Assembly: GCA_028532985.1 (NCBI GenBank)
Contig: JANCIK010000009.1
Coordinates: 682,001-746,000 of the forward strand
From: Stropharia rugosoannulata
Lineage: Eukaryota > Basidiomycota > Agaricomycetes > Agaricales > Strophariaceae
Length of the DNA stretch: 64,000 bases
Direction: 5' to 3'
The notes below the pieces were generated by a model. That model was not told where the DNA came from and did not search any database. It worked only from the letters and a program-made list of their open reading frames with translations. Every line of letters begins with the position of its first letter. The first letter of the stretch is position 1. The translations under genes were made by a program, and so were the position numbers. Of this stretch, positions 1-11,279 are shown one piece after another.

Positions 1-241
1 ATTTGACAATCGGTCAGAGCGAATTACCGGACATATACGTACCTGACTGAGTCAAAATCTTCCGACATTTTGCACTAGCAGGTGATTTCTCCCTGACGAA
101 GAAATCACACTTCTGCTCAGGTTCGTTGAAAGAATGTTTGGTTGAATTACAAGTGTGTGGTATAGTAATAATATTAGAGACGCTCTGCAGCAAGGGTAAG
201 TGGGTATGTGCGCAGGCAGAATATGACCCTATGAGCGGCGT

Positions 242-781
242 TTATGCACTCGACTCAGCGCATGTCGCCGACTCCACCAGCCAGGTAGCCAAAAATCCGT
301 CCTTCTTCTCCCCGACCCATCCGGTGATGATGGCAGCAACTTGACTAGGGGTCTTGCTGCCCGCAGAAATTCGCTCATCGATGGTGAAGGTGTTGTTCTC
401 ATTCAGGGTGAAGTTGGAACCGTATTGCTAATGAAATTGGCGCGTTAAGGATGGGCGCTCTTAATCGAGACACGAGAGCTAAACGACGTACGAAGATGTT
501 CTCTCCAGCGTCCTGGGACAGAGCGTATCCGAGCACTATTCAAGTAAACGAGGTTAGGCAGTATTTTCTTCGTGGACGTATATCTGCGTACCGTAGTTGA
601 ACTCGGCCTCGAGGTTCTCCGTCAGGGGGTCGATCGTGACACTAGGCTTGAGCACCAAAGTGCAGGACGCAGAGTTGTCAGCATCCTGGCGCTTGATGTT
701 GTCGTGAGGAGTGCTGCGACGGGCAGACACAGTTCCAGCTAAAGCAAAAGCAACGAGAACTTTGGCAGCGTTGAAGAGCAT
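242..781 (-). CDS. Small secreted protein, function unknown
   Basis: Three exons on the minus strand (781-592, 535-492, 427-242) join in frame to about 139 aa. The N-terminus MLFNAAKVLVAFALAGTVSA is a clear signal peptide, followed by a short basic stretch ending in a possible Kex2-type KR site near residue 32. The mature part is small, with two cysteines visible, one of them close to the C-terminus, and no domain I recognise. The start was chosen because an upstream in-frame methionine would bury the signal peptide. A TATA box lies about 75 bp upstream. The middle exon is only 44 nt, but its phases fit both neighbours exactly. It could be a secreted effector-like or cell-wall protein; the sequence does not decide. 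Confidence 0.65.
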
Positions 782-855
782 CGTAAAGTATCTGGAGGTC
801 TGGATGGGAAGCAGTCGAACGACGTTCACAGAGGCGATATACAACGGGCGGCCAG

Positions 856-863
856 TTTATATA
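856..863 (-). promoter_or_regulatory. TATA box of the small secreted protein gene
   Basis: On the minus strand this reads TATATAAA, about 75 bp upstream of the start codon at 781, a normal distance for a fungal core promoter. Confidence 0.5.
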
Positions 864-1010
864 CAAGAAAAATATACCGCTAATAAGCACGCGAGATCAA
901 TGATGCGGTCCTGCGGCTTCCTGTGGTGCGGTCCAAATCTTCTTGCCAAGGCCTGACCGAAGACGCCCCTGAATGGCAGGGAATTTGTATTCTAACTTTC
1001 TAAAAAATTA

Positions 1011-1080
1011 AGAATGTAACCCTATGTAACCTTATGCGACCTCAAGTAGCCTTAAATGTAGGCTAAAGTAACGTAAGACT
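1011..1080. repeat. Degenerate ~10-bp GTAACCTTA-like repeat
   Basis: Successive units of about ten bases resemble GTAACCCTAT, GTAACCTTAT, GCGACCTCAA and GTAGCCTTAA. The array is imperfect. A similar CCTTAA-rich array occurs at 25081. Confidence 0.4.
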
Positions 1081-1799
1081 ATGTATGCATCTTTACGTAC
1101 ATACTGCATACGCGCTGGTATGTATGGACCTACAACTGTCACCGAAGGGTTCCTCGTTGCTATTGAAAATCAGAAAAAGAATCACAAGTCCATCAGACCA
1201 CGACCGGATGACCTCTGGCGCACTCTCCAACCATGTTGTTTTAAGGACAGTTAGTAGTCACAGTTCCATCTCCTCGTACTCCAGCGTTCGCTGCATACAA
1301 AGCAAAAACAGGTCCTTAGCGACCAAGATGGAACCTTACTGGTGGGCTCTGGTAGCCACATAGGTACTAGGTAGGGTTTGGTCAGTTGATGCAGTCAGGT
1401 ACGTCTATTTTTATCTCTGGTGATCGGCGGCGCGATGGAGCGCGCGACCTTGCGCGTTGCCATGTAGGTGTTGCAGATAATATGAGATATGCAGTAAGAG
1501 ATAGTAGGGGATAGTGTGCGCTGAGTCTTGATATGTTCCTGATGCTTACCCAGACAGGATTAGAAATCAACAGATCTGCAGTCTAGTATGTGGCGATTCT
1601 GGCCCGAGAGAATAATTATGGTGAGGGATGCCAAACGTTTCTGTTTAAAACGCTGGCTAACAATAATGACACATGTTCTGACGTATATTGTACGGGCTAA
1701 ACAATACAAATAATAACAGGAGCAGCGCAATTAAGATATCTACTCACTAAATTATATAGTGTAAGTACATACCTCAATCAAGTATGTACATTAACGGTG

Positions 1800-1860
1800 C
1801 GTTATAGCAGGTTATAGTCTGTCATAGTTGGGTTATAGCCTGTTATAGCTGGCCATAACA
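1800..1860. repeat. Short GTTATAG repeat array
   Basis: Five to six imperfect copies of a 10-11 bp unit with core GTTATAG or GTCATAG follow each other. Confidence 0.5.
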
Positions 1861-2209
1861 TATCCGGAGATAAGTTTCTGATGCGCTACACAATCGACTA
1901 GGAATATGGCAACTGTGCTAGAGTGGCTTGAGCTTGTTGGCCACGATGTACAGAGTTGCATTTCCAACTTCAGTATTCTTAGCTGTAGTCAAAGCAAGTT
2001 GATGGTTTCGACTGGCCTCATTCAGAGGCCTCACGTACTACCGGCGTCGTTTTACGCCTCCGTGGCCTGCCCAAGAGGCTCAGTAATGCAAAGCACAACA
2101 TATAGCGTCCGGTGAGCTATGTTTTGATAAATAAATACCATCCCCCGGCGGGCAAAGTGGCTACGCCAAAAAACCTGCACTCTCATAACTGCTCCAGTCC
2201 AGGCGACAA

Positions 2210-2707
2210 GTGCGAACGACGCAGAACAGAGCACCAATGAGGATTCCCGCGCCCCAGTCTCCGCCGTCGACGCCAAAGAAACCGAGATACCCAACAACGG
2301 GCATACTGAGGCTCGACAAATCGCACCCCAAGTCCCCCGAGTATCTCAAGTCCCTCGAGCAGCCCAAATCCCCCTCTCAGCCTAGATCTCCCCGGACCAA
2401 ACGCACGTTCATGAACCCGAAACACCCGTCAAGTCCCCAGCAACTGCGGCGCATCGAAAAGTTCTATCGCGAGCAGCGTGCGCCATCTCCTCCTGGACAA
2501 GAGTTTACCAGGGCGCAGCTGAGCATCGAGGGGATTCTGAGCAGTAGAGAGGCGGGGACGGCACCGATGCAAACCACCCTACTGCCCGCTGTACGAATAC
2601 AATCTAATAGAGCATCGGAAAGAGAAACAGAGGTGAATCATGCTGGGAAAACATTGTCTCCAAAATGGAGGCGGAAACTGTGTCGAGTACGATTCACAGA
2701 CACTTAG
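2210..2707 (+). CDS. Hypothetical Ser/Pro/Lys-rich protein
   Basis: A single uninterrupted frame of 165 codons. The product is basic and rich in S-P and P-x-S-P dipeptides (KSPSQPRSPRTKR around residues 53-65), looks disordered throughout, and has a short charged helix-like stretch near residues 79-90 (QLRRIEKFYREQ). There is no signal peptide or membrane segment. It may start at the second meth­ionine (residue 10). I do not recognise it. It could also be chance coding potential in GC-rich DNA; the SP-rich bias limited to one frame is the only argument for it. Confidence 0.35.
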   Translation: MRTTQNRAPMRIPAPQSPPSTPKKPRYPTTGILRLDKSHPKSPEYLKSLEQPKSPSQPRSPRTKRTFMNPKHPSSPQQLRRIEKFYREQRAPSPPGQEFTRAQLSIEGILSSREAGTAPMQTTLLPAVRIQSNRASERETEVNHAGKTLSPKWRRKLCRVRFTDT

Positions 2708-3211
2708 AACGGACGATCCAGCAATATATAGACCAGCACCAGCATACACCGCTTATCTGGTCGTACTACTACCCGGGAGTAGATGAATTCGAGCTATAAC
2801 AACAAAATCATCAGCCGACGGACTGGGTTCCATAGCAAAAACGTTCCTTACCACATTCTTTGAATTCTGGGAACCGCCTGTATAAGTTACTCATAATGTA
2901 CTGTACTATCCATAATCCATTTCTCATATCCTCTTCTATCATGGCAGGCTCGGGGGTCGGGCATGGGCCTGCTTGGGCTCAGTCTGCTTTCCAAGCGTGT
3001 TGGTGTGATACAAGCCATTCAAGCATCAATATATGCACTCTCGCAGAAAAAAATTCTGAATGAAGGAGGGATGAAAAATGAAACAACAAGATACCGACAA
3101 CAAGGAGCAGAAAGCGAAGAGAATTTTCACCCAACAGGGGACGCACCAGCCCCTAAGCCTAGCCTACACGCCACCTCCACTCTCCGGACTCTCGTTAACG
3201 TACAACCTCTT
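2708..3211. other. Intergenic, downstream of eIF3e
   Basis: Includes the presumed 3' untranslated region of the minus-strand eIF3e gene. No gene recognised. Confidence 0.5.
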
Positions 3212-4873
3212 TTAGTTCACCACTACTTCCTTAGCTTGCTCAGGTTTCTGTTGCTGCGCTTGCTGGGGTGTGCGGCTGATGGCTACTCCGAGAGCTTGTG
3301 TCCGTACAGCAAGCTGGCGGGTCTTCTCGATGACGGTCTGGTACACGGGTTGGGGCGGTCGGTTGATGTCGATGACATTCTAGAGAAAAATAAATCGACG
3401 GAAGGTCAGTAAAATACGCGTAGGACGCATAGATATGCATAGCATGCATATCTATGCAACAAGATAACACTGACCTTTTCCAAGTCAATCTTTGCGTCGG
3501 CGCCCATGCGGCTCTCGCGAATCAAGTTAACGATCCACTTCTCCCCTTCTTCTTGTGAGAGGTTCAAACGCTCCGACAGATTCCTATTCGAGGTGGGTGA
3601 GCAATGGAAAATATCAAAACACGTTCACATACTGGATATCCACGCGTCCATGGATGCGTACGTATGCCTCGCTTACGAGGAAGCGCGCACAGTCCAAAAA
3701 CTCGTCCTTGAACTCGTTCAAGAAGAAGTCGTTAGCCAGGACCCCATCCACCGCCTCGCTCAGGGCCTTCTGCGCCCGCTCGAAGTCGAACTCCACGTAC
3801 AGTTCGCGCAGGAACTCCGTTACGGGGTCGCTGTACTGGTACTCCTCCGTCTGGATCACCTTCACGATCTCGCGGATCGCATTGCGCACTCTTGCTGACA
3901 GTGGGGTCGCGGGCGTCGTCAGCCCAGCCGCAGCCTTTCGGGACAGGATTGCTGCTGCTGCGAGGTAGCGCAGTACCCATGGACAGCTGGTCTGGATGGT
4001 GTTGAGGTATGTCGGGGAAAGGAAGGTCTCAAGGAGGAGGGTGCGGCCTTGAGGGTGGTTGAAGTAGACGAAAAGACTCCAGTGAACCACCCACGTCCGT
4101 GAGTGCAGTTGGCCAAGTGCAGGGTCAAGCACAGCGCCCTGGGCCTGCGCAGCAGTGCTGCCGAGCAGACTGGGGACAGAGCGGGTGTCGATGGCATCGC
4201 GAAGGGTATTCAGTTCCTCGAGGGCGACGTCCCATCGTCCGGTCAGGATGTCTGAAGCAAGTTTACCCCAGTGGGCCGACGTGTTCAGCTCAGCATCGGT
4301 CGACAAAACGCGGAAATGGTATAGGTAGTCGGCGGCGCCTGTGTAGTTTCCGTACGAATATTGGAATTGGCCAAAGTTGTACAGCGCGGTGATTTGATCG
4401 AGGGTAAGCTATGATACGATGAGCTGTGGCTCCGTCCACTTAAGAAACTAAACATACGCCATAGTTGTCCTTGAGATACTGCAGGTTCTGGTTCTTGTCT
4501 TGACGAAGCGCTTGGGCGACGTCGGGGTTCTCAATCACGTCGAGCACGGCCTGGGCCTCTTGCTGGAGCCGTTCATTCGTCGATACAGCGTTCGTGCGCT
4601 TTTGGTCGAACTCTAAGTGGTAAAGCTAATGAGGAATAAACCCAAGCATGCTGAATGCGACTCACCTGCTGGAACGGTTTCACCGGGATATATGCTCTCA
4701 AACAGCCCTTTGGCATAGTCAAACATATTTGTGCCTTTCGCCAGCTCATATTGCGCAGCAGTGACTTCCTTTGCGGGGAACAAGCCTGTTTCTCCAAGGT
4801 GGGCGAGTAAAGGGAAGGAAAGGTGACGATCGAGGTAGGGAATTAGGGTTTTCGAAAGATCGTATTGCGCCAT
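3212..4873 (-). CDS. INT6: Eukaryotic translation initiation factor 3 subunit E
   Basis: Five exons (4873-4666, 4612-4458, 4408-3633, 3583-3475, 3379-3212) give 471 aa, close to the family length. The N-terminus [20 protein letters not shown] and the blocks [37 protein letters not shown] and [17 protein letters not shown] match eIF3e, in order. The C-terminal third is the PCI domain, including [19 protein letters not shown]. eIF3e is a scaffold subunit of the eIF3 complex on the 40S ribosome, with reported links to the COP9 signalosome and proteasome. All splice phases agree. The gene is intact and transcribed away from the GST block. Confidence 0.93.
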
Positions 4874-5805
4874 GATCGTGACTTGTACAAATGTTTTATA
4901 GAGGAATAAGAGTTTATAGTCCTTGCCGTCGTCGATCTCGTCGTCGTCGGGCGAAGATGATGGACGATGTCGCGGGCGTCGTCAACGTTCTCGACAAACA
5001 CAATTTTTTGATGCACAGCCACCGTTGTCGGACCTTTTTCTCACGCTACCAACTAAAACGGCTGGCAGCTCCACGCCCAACGTTCAACCTGAACTACTGT
5101 ACCTTTGAAAGCATTTCGTCTAGAAGGGGGTGGGCAGGGAGACATCGTATACAAAATACAGGCCGGGCCACTTCGGATGGATGTCCTGTAAAATTTGGCC
5201 ATTTGTTTGTCCAATACATGGTTGATTGAAGGGTAAGTTCGTCTCGGGTTTCCGATACAAGAGCTTCTGGTTTGAGATCAGGGAGCCGGAGCACAGGGTA
5301 CATAGTACGTATTACTACTTGTTTGCTGAACTACAATGATGACCATGATGATGCCTATATAATTAGTCATAAGAGCAGCCTTTTCAGATTGCACTTAAAG
5401 TGTACCGCGCCGGTACCGTCAACGTATTCCTTAGAATCCAACTATTTTGACACGAAAGTTACTTAAAGTTGTACGTGCATTGAAAAAGGGTCGCGAAGTT
5501 TGGAGCAAGTAAACAGTGGCTTAATAATTCCATTTGTCATCCGACGTTCAAATAGACTATTTTTGACCTACAATCTGTCCTTCCCTACCTCGGTTTTCTA
5601 GGTTGGTGTTATGTATGGAATTGGAATCTAGTGTTTTAATTGAACTATATGTATATGTAGCCATTAAAATATTGACTAGTGACTAGCCACGCAATATAAG
5701 CACTGACAATCATCGAGCCTATCTTGTAAGCACAATGTTAGTGCAACTGTTGGCAACGGCTTTGTAAACAAGTTTCTAGCAAAATCAATAGACAGCCTAG
5801 CAGGG
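4874..5805. other. Intergenic between divergent eIF3e and GST genes
   Basis: Promoter regions of two divergent genes, AT-rich towards the right. No additional gene recognised. Confidence 0.5.
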
Positions 5806-5812
5806 TATATAA
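5806..5812 (+). promoter_or_regulatory. TATA box of the first GST gene
   Basis: TATATAA, 79 bp upstream of the start codon at 5885. Confidence 0.5.
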
Positions 5813-5884
5813 GCTCGGTGACTAGTGAAGCCCAGAGCTATCGAGCAATCAACTTTACAAGAAGCAGCCTTCCAAGTGCCCGAC

Positions 5885-6650
5885 ATGACAATTATTCTCT
5901 ACGATGTACCCACTACACCACCCGAGATGTCCAGCGACAATGTATGGAAAACAAGGTGAGTTGACACTATTAAAAATAATTATAATGCTTAGGACTATTG
6001 CTAGATACTGTCTAAATTTCAAAGGGCTTCCTTACAGAACAGAGTTAATTGAGGCGCCTGAACTTCGGGCCTTCTATGAAAAGCACAACATCACCCCCTG
6101 CAAAGGCGACGAAGGCCAGCCACTCTACAGTGTCCCGTTCATCTATGACGAGTCTACCCAGACGTACGTCTCCGACTCCTTCGAGGTAGCCAAATACCTC
6201 GACCAGCGGTACCCCAGCGTGCCAATATTCTCACATGGTACAGAGGCGCTGCAGGCGCTCGTGGAAGGCACCGTGCAAGTTTGCATCCTCCCGGGTTTCC
6301 AGTTGTTCATAGACGCGGAGATCAAAGCTCTCAATCCTCCCAGCTCGGCATACTTCGCCCCAAAGCTCCGCGCAATAGCCGACGTCGTTAAAGATGTACC
6401 TCGCGATGCGCTCTGGCGTAGGTTACTCGACGGAATTTGGCGCCTCTCAGAACTGTTGCAAAGGACCGAGGGACCTTTCTTGATGGGTAACACTGCGTCA
6501 TGGGGGGACTTTGTTATTGCTAGCCACCTGGGGTTCATCAAGCATGCAGTTGGTGAAGACAGTGAGAAGTGGCGTGAAATTACTTCTACCCATGGAGGAA
6601 ATGTTGGAACCTTGATGTCTTCCCTCAGTATATACCGCGAGTTCTACTAG
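5885..6650 (+). CDS. Glutathione S-transferase, UstS-like (copy 1)
   Basis: Two exons (5885-5955, 6005-6650) give 238 aa. The first exon ends in the codons for WKTR, split in phase 2, exactly as in the two other copies here. The N-terminal thioredoxin-fold half contains VPFIYDESTQTYVSDSFEVA with the conserved SDS glutathione-binding turn and KYLDQRYPSVPIF. The C-terminal helical domain ends with EGPFLMGNTASWGDFVIASH. Such GSTs are cytosolic and conjugate glutathione to electrophiles, and the group is strongly expanded in wood-decay Agaricomycetes. Its C-terminus is divergent: the usual final EKxY is replaced by REFY. The substrate cannot be inferred. Confidence 0.85.
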
Positions 6651-6830
6651 TCTACGAATCGTTCTACGTCACCGTTGATTGAATTCAAACAATTTTGAGG
6701 AGCGCTCCACTAAGGCGATTACTACTATATATGTAGTAGGTCCATATGTACGTCAATAAGTATATCAATAATAAATAAAGGGAAAATTAGGGCCAGGAGG
6801 GGAACACCTTGGCCTCTGACTAGCGGAGAG

Positions 6831-7103
6831 TCCATTCACAACCATTACCTGCGCGGCTTCCCTTGTTACATCATCAACAGTTACAAAATCCAGCCTGTAA
6901 ATTATCGACGCCCTGTTCATACTTGTAGAAGCATCCCAGCTGTTCAGGAAGCTCACCTGGTCCAGGGGGATGATAGACCCAATTATTAGGTGGGTTAGTC
7001 GCAACCACGGATGTTCGGTCTTGCAATAAAGCAGCATCCTAAAAACAAGTCGCTGACTGGAATGGAAGGCATGCGAAGATAATCCCAAGTTTATCAAGGC
7101 AAC
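6831..7103 (-). pseudogene. Relic of glyoxal oxidase C-terminus
   Basis: On the minus strand the sequence decodes to [21 protein letters not shown] and, after an interval, TREAAQVMV. Both are near-identical to the end of the intact glyoxal oxidase at 27445-29564 ([21 protein letters not shown] ... TSEAAQVMV). The stretch between is diverged, and the second block is shifted by one base at the TGGATTTT site. The intron before the last exon is still visible, with a GTGAGC donor and AG|GCTGG acceptor in the same place as in the intact gene. This is therefore a DNA-level duplication, not a retrocopy. No catalytic core (Cys, Tyr) is recognisable upstream. Confidence 0.75.
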
Positions 7104-8071
7104 TATCAAAAAATTTGTCGATGAGTCAACATGTAAATCAGAGTCCATTTCTTGACGATGGTGTAGAAAAAAGATGATTTGGCGCACAAAGCGACTCCAG
7201 GATCTCATTCTATTACAACTCTTGCACTAAAATCTGCAATTTATTGATACTCTCTGTTAGCTATCTTCTGTTCAGACTGGATTTGTTGCGGTATGTGACT
7301 GCGAAACTTTGCGCTGTCCCCCGGGTGAGTCCAAAGTCGGCGGTGACCGATACACCAGAGTCGGAGACTCGGAACGCCGACGGCTTCTCGGCGTGGGAGT
7401 ACAGGCGGTGCCACCTGGAAGATTCATATTGGGTCAAAAGTAGGGTTATTTTGCAACTGGGTCTGACTCCTCGAAAATCGAATGCAAAGGTCAAGAGGTC
7501 GGCATCAACGTAAATTATATTAAATTTCAATTAATATAAGTTGACAGTAATAGACAAGAAATGGACTCGCTCGTCAGGTCACGCGAATTCGTGCGGCGAC
7601 AGAAGTTTGTTCGAGGCTTCGAGCCCGCCGGGGTTTTGTACCTTCCTTGTACCTTCCAAGCATGTGTCAACTTTGTCCCTTGCGGAATGTTTGACATGCA
7701 GTTTACTGGGTGACAATACCAAGACAATGCAGCACATAGAAAGTACTGGATGAACTGCTTTATCTTGCTCATGCTTAGCGCTCTTGTTAGGGTAGAGCCA
7801 CAAAGTGCAGTTAAAGCTTGAGCTCGAGCCATCATTATATTGACGTGAGTCGGTTGTAAACAAGTCTCTAGACTAGAAGAGACGTAAAGTTGACGAACAT
7901 GATTATGCAGATTAATACCCATCATCACGTACGGAACGTTGATCCTGTCAGTTGGGTATGTAGTACCTACCTAGTATATACTATAGATCCGTAAATGATC
8001 AAGCGGACTTGAAGTGGTGCGATAGGCGTCAATATAAACGTACCACTTCTAGACTCCCTTTGGTCTTGCTG
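7104..8071. other. Intergenic, possible further relic DNA
   Basis: Contains several 70-130 codon frames on both strands without recognisable domains. Some may be diverged remains of the glyoxal oxidase copy beside it, but I could not align them. Confidence 0.4.
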
Positions 8072-10482
8072 ATGCCGCCCCTTATGACGCGTTCGGCCTC
8101 ACTCCTTTGCTTCATCACTGTCTTAGGCTTGTCGATATGGGGAGCGCAAGCATCTGTCGTCACGACGTCAGCAACAGCAGCTAACGGGAAAACATTTGAT
8201 TACATAGTCGTTGGTGGCGGACTAACGGGGCTGACTGTAGCTGGGCGCCTAACCGAAGACCCAACAGTTTCTGTACTAGTGGTCGAAGCTGGTGCGGACA
8301 ACCGGAATGACCCGCGCGTCTATGATATCTACGCCTACGGACAGGCATTTGGCACGGAGCTCGTGTGGTCCTGGCCTGCTGAGAATGGCAGAGCTATTGC
8401 TGGGTTCGTCTACTTATACTAAGCTTCTTTCTATCATAGAGTCAGTTCTAATCTTTTTTCTAGTGGAAGAACCTTAGGTGGAGGATGTAAGCTTCAATCT
8501 CACTGCCGTGCAAAATATGCGCCAACTAAAGGTTGAACTCTCACTTCAGCGTCTATCAACGGAGCGGCCTACACTCGCGGTCTCAATGCCCAATACGACG
8601 CGTGGTCAAACCTCTTGGAGCCATCCGAAGTAAACGTGGGGTGGAATTGGCAGAACCTTTGGGGTTACATGAAAAAGGCGTGTTCAACACTTTTGCACAG
8701 TATTGAGTCACTAATCCAGTTGCTCTTAAAGTCTGAGACGTTTTCTCCTCCAAACAGTCAACAGGCAGCCAAAGGCGCGCAATCAATCCCCTCATACCAT
8801 GGATCCTCTGGACCTGTTCAAGTTACATACCCAGATGACATGTACGGTGGGCCACAACAGAGCGCATTTGTCAATACGACAGTAGCTCTTAGTGGTATAA
8901 GCCGCTGTAAGGACTTGAATGGTGGCACGCCCAACTGTGTATCCATCACTCCCCTGGTACGTCAGCGAGACGAAATGCATCTGTACTTATCAGGATTAAC
9001 GCCCCATGTTTGATACTCGTAGACAATGAACTGGCATGACTCAGACCACCGATCCTCTTCGGCAACAGCCTACTTATCTCCTGTCGAGAGCAAGCGATCT
9101 AACTGGGTGACGCTGACCCAGCACATGGCATGTTTCCCTCCGCGTATGGTCTATCGTCGAGAAAGTATTGATTTTTTTCCTTAGGTGACAAAGATAAATT
9201 GGGGAAATGGCTCCGTCCCTATTACAGCAACCGGTGTGACCTTTGCTCCTGCATCTGGTGGGAGTACCCGCTACGTAGCGTCTGCAAGGAGGGAAGTCAT
9301 CATCGCTGCGGGAGCGATCCAAGTGAGTACCCTAAATCCAACTCGCCTGGTTCATACAATTTAGAGTCTGTTTTAGAGTCCCGCCCTTCTGCAATTATCC
9401 GGGATCGGAGATTCGAATGTGTTAGGTCCACTGGGAATTACTACCAAGGTCGATTTAAAGTCAGTGGGGAAGAATCTGCAGGAGCAGACCATGAGCGCGA
9501 TGGGCTCCGGGGGAACGGCATTCAATCCCGGGGGACGGGGACCCACTGACGCCATTGCATATCCCAATCTATACCAAGTAATGGGCCCTGCTGCAAATGC
9601 GACTGTGAACAAAATACGGTCCTCGCTTGCAGCCTGGGCGTCTTCACAGGCTACTCCCGGGGTCAGCGCCTCCGCCTTGCAACAGATATTCCAAGTACAG
9701 GCAGACGTGATCACAAATAACAATGCCCCGGTTGCCGAGCTGTTCTTCGACATTGGATACCCCACGTAAGAGCTACAGTTTGGTTCAAGTGCTTACACTA
9801 AGATTAAACCTAGGAAGGTGGGAGTGCTAGTCTGGAACCTGCTTCCCTTCAGTCGGGGAAGTGTGACGATTACCGTGAGTGCTGCCCTTGCCTATGTCTG
9901 ATGTCTGGCTTGACAAGTAACACTGACGTGCCTGCACAGTCGAATGATCCATTTACCAAGCCCAAGGTTCACGTCAATTACTTTAATGCTTCGGTCGATA
10001 TGGATATTCAAGTGGCCGCTGCTCGCCTGACGCGCAGGATATTATCAACTGCACCGCTCAGGTAAATATGATTCTGTACTCTCGTTATATACTGCACCAG
10101 AGCTCAGCTTTCTTGGTTAGCTCCCTGACCACCGGCGAAGTCCTACCCGGCGCCGCGGTTCCGGATAACAGCAGTCGGGGCACAGACGCTGCCTGGCAGT
10201 CGTGGATCAAAACCAAGTTCATGTCCGTTGCCCATCCAGTGGGCACGGCCGCTATGATGCGTCGAAGTCTGGGCGGTACGTCCTGACCTCTTATGTGGAT
10301 TTCTTGACAGTAACTCTAACCCATCTTTAGGTGTTGTAAATGCTCAGCTGAAGGTGTACGACACCACAAATGTGCGTGTTGTCGACGCATCCGTCATGCC
10401 AATGCAAGTCAGCGCGCACTTGTCCGCTACGCTTTACGGAGTTGCAGAGAAGGCTGCAGACCTCATCAAGTCTTCCCATTGA
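8072..10482 (+). CDS. Secreted GMC oxidoreductase (glucose oxidase/aryl-alcohol oxidase type)
   Basis: Eleven exons (8072-8403, 8464-8486, 8550-8677, 8732-8956, 9023-9127, 9185-9322, 9377-9765, 9814-9874, 9940-10061, 10121-10275, 10331-10482) join in frame to 609 aa. A signal peptide (residues 1 to about 27) is followed by the FAD-binding motif [18 protein letters not shown], the [18 protein letters not shown] loop, [15 protein letters not shown] (second GMC signature) and two catalytic histidines, in [12 protein letters not shown] and [15 protein letters not shown]. The family oxidises alcohols or sugars and passes electrons to O2, giving H2O2, or to quinones. Two introns (8678-8731 and 9128-9184) appear to be GC-AG. 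The start at 8072 gives the best signal peptide; 8084 is possible. Exact substrate unknown. Confidence 0.85.
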
Positions 10483-11279
10483 CGCAGTGAGTAGCAAATC
10501 ATGGTGCGTAACATCAATGAGATACGCAAAGAGGATAATTGTAATCTTTTTTTGTTGTTGTTGTAACTTGTAATTTTCATAAAATACTGTTGGGGGTTAT
10601 ATAACAGAATGTCAGTGTACTCACAGATGAATTACTTGCAGAGACAACCTTTCGCTCATGCGGAGTAAGTAATGGGAGCATCACAAAGGTGTACTCCCGA
10701 GAAAGGGGAAACGTGAGTTCTAAGGGGAAAGTCACCGAACTGCAGTGGCGGCCCGTTTCTCAAATGACGGGCGCTTAAATTTGTATTTATGCATGGCTCA
10801 GACATGCCGCAATTTATACTTCAAATGTGTGGACGGTCTGCGTAAAAAAAAACCATTTCTATTGCTGTGCAATCCTAAGTTTAATATTAATAGTGGATTG
10901 GTGGTGGTCCAGAGGTGGATCCAGAATGGTTGATATTATTGGTCCGACCCTTGATTAGCTTTTAACAATTCAACGGGGTAGACAATTCATAATTACACTA
11001 ACAACACGGATTTTGATTGCAAGGGTAGATTTTGGTAGAAATATTGGATACAGGTAGTAGAATTCGTCCTTTTGCTCACTCATCTATAGTTTGAACCGGT
11101 TATTAATTTAATAATATGTTCTGACTAAGAGTTGCAGGAAAACAATATCCGTCGGGTATGATTCATCAAAAATGCCTCTGAATAGTAAATCTTTCGGGGT
11201 GTGAATTTGATTTAAAGACGGGGGCAGACAATGTCAGCACCCAGTGCCCCATCTGTAGAAGTCTGTAAATATCTTCGGC
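10483..11279. other. Intergenic, AT-rich
   Basis: 3' flank of the GMC gene and promoter region of GST copy 2. No gene or canonical TATA box recognised. Confidence 0.5.

Larger units (their letters stand above)
864..2209. other. Intergenic, no gene seen
   Basis: Only short open frames without recognisable content. It contains two degenerate simple repeats, listed separately at 1011-1080 and 1800-1860. Confidence 0.5.

Noticed and set aside
2963..3412. 149-codon plus-strand frame
   Set aside because: It overlaps the last exon of eIF3e antisense, and its C-terminal half is the complement of that exon.
8072..10482. GMC oxidoreductase as a pseudogene
   Set aside because: With GC-AG introns at two positions all eleven exons join in frame, and the FAD motif and both catalytic histidines are present.
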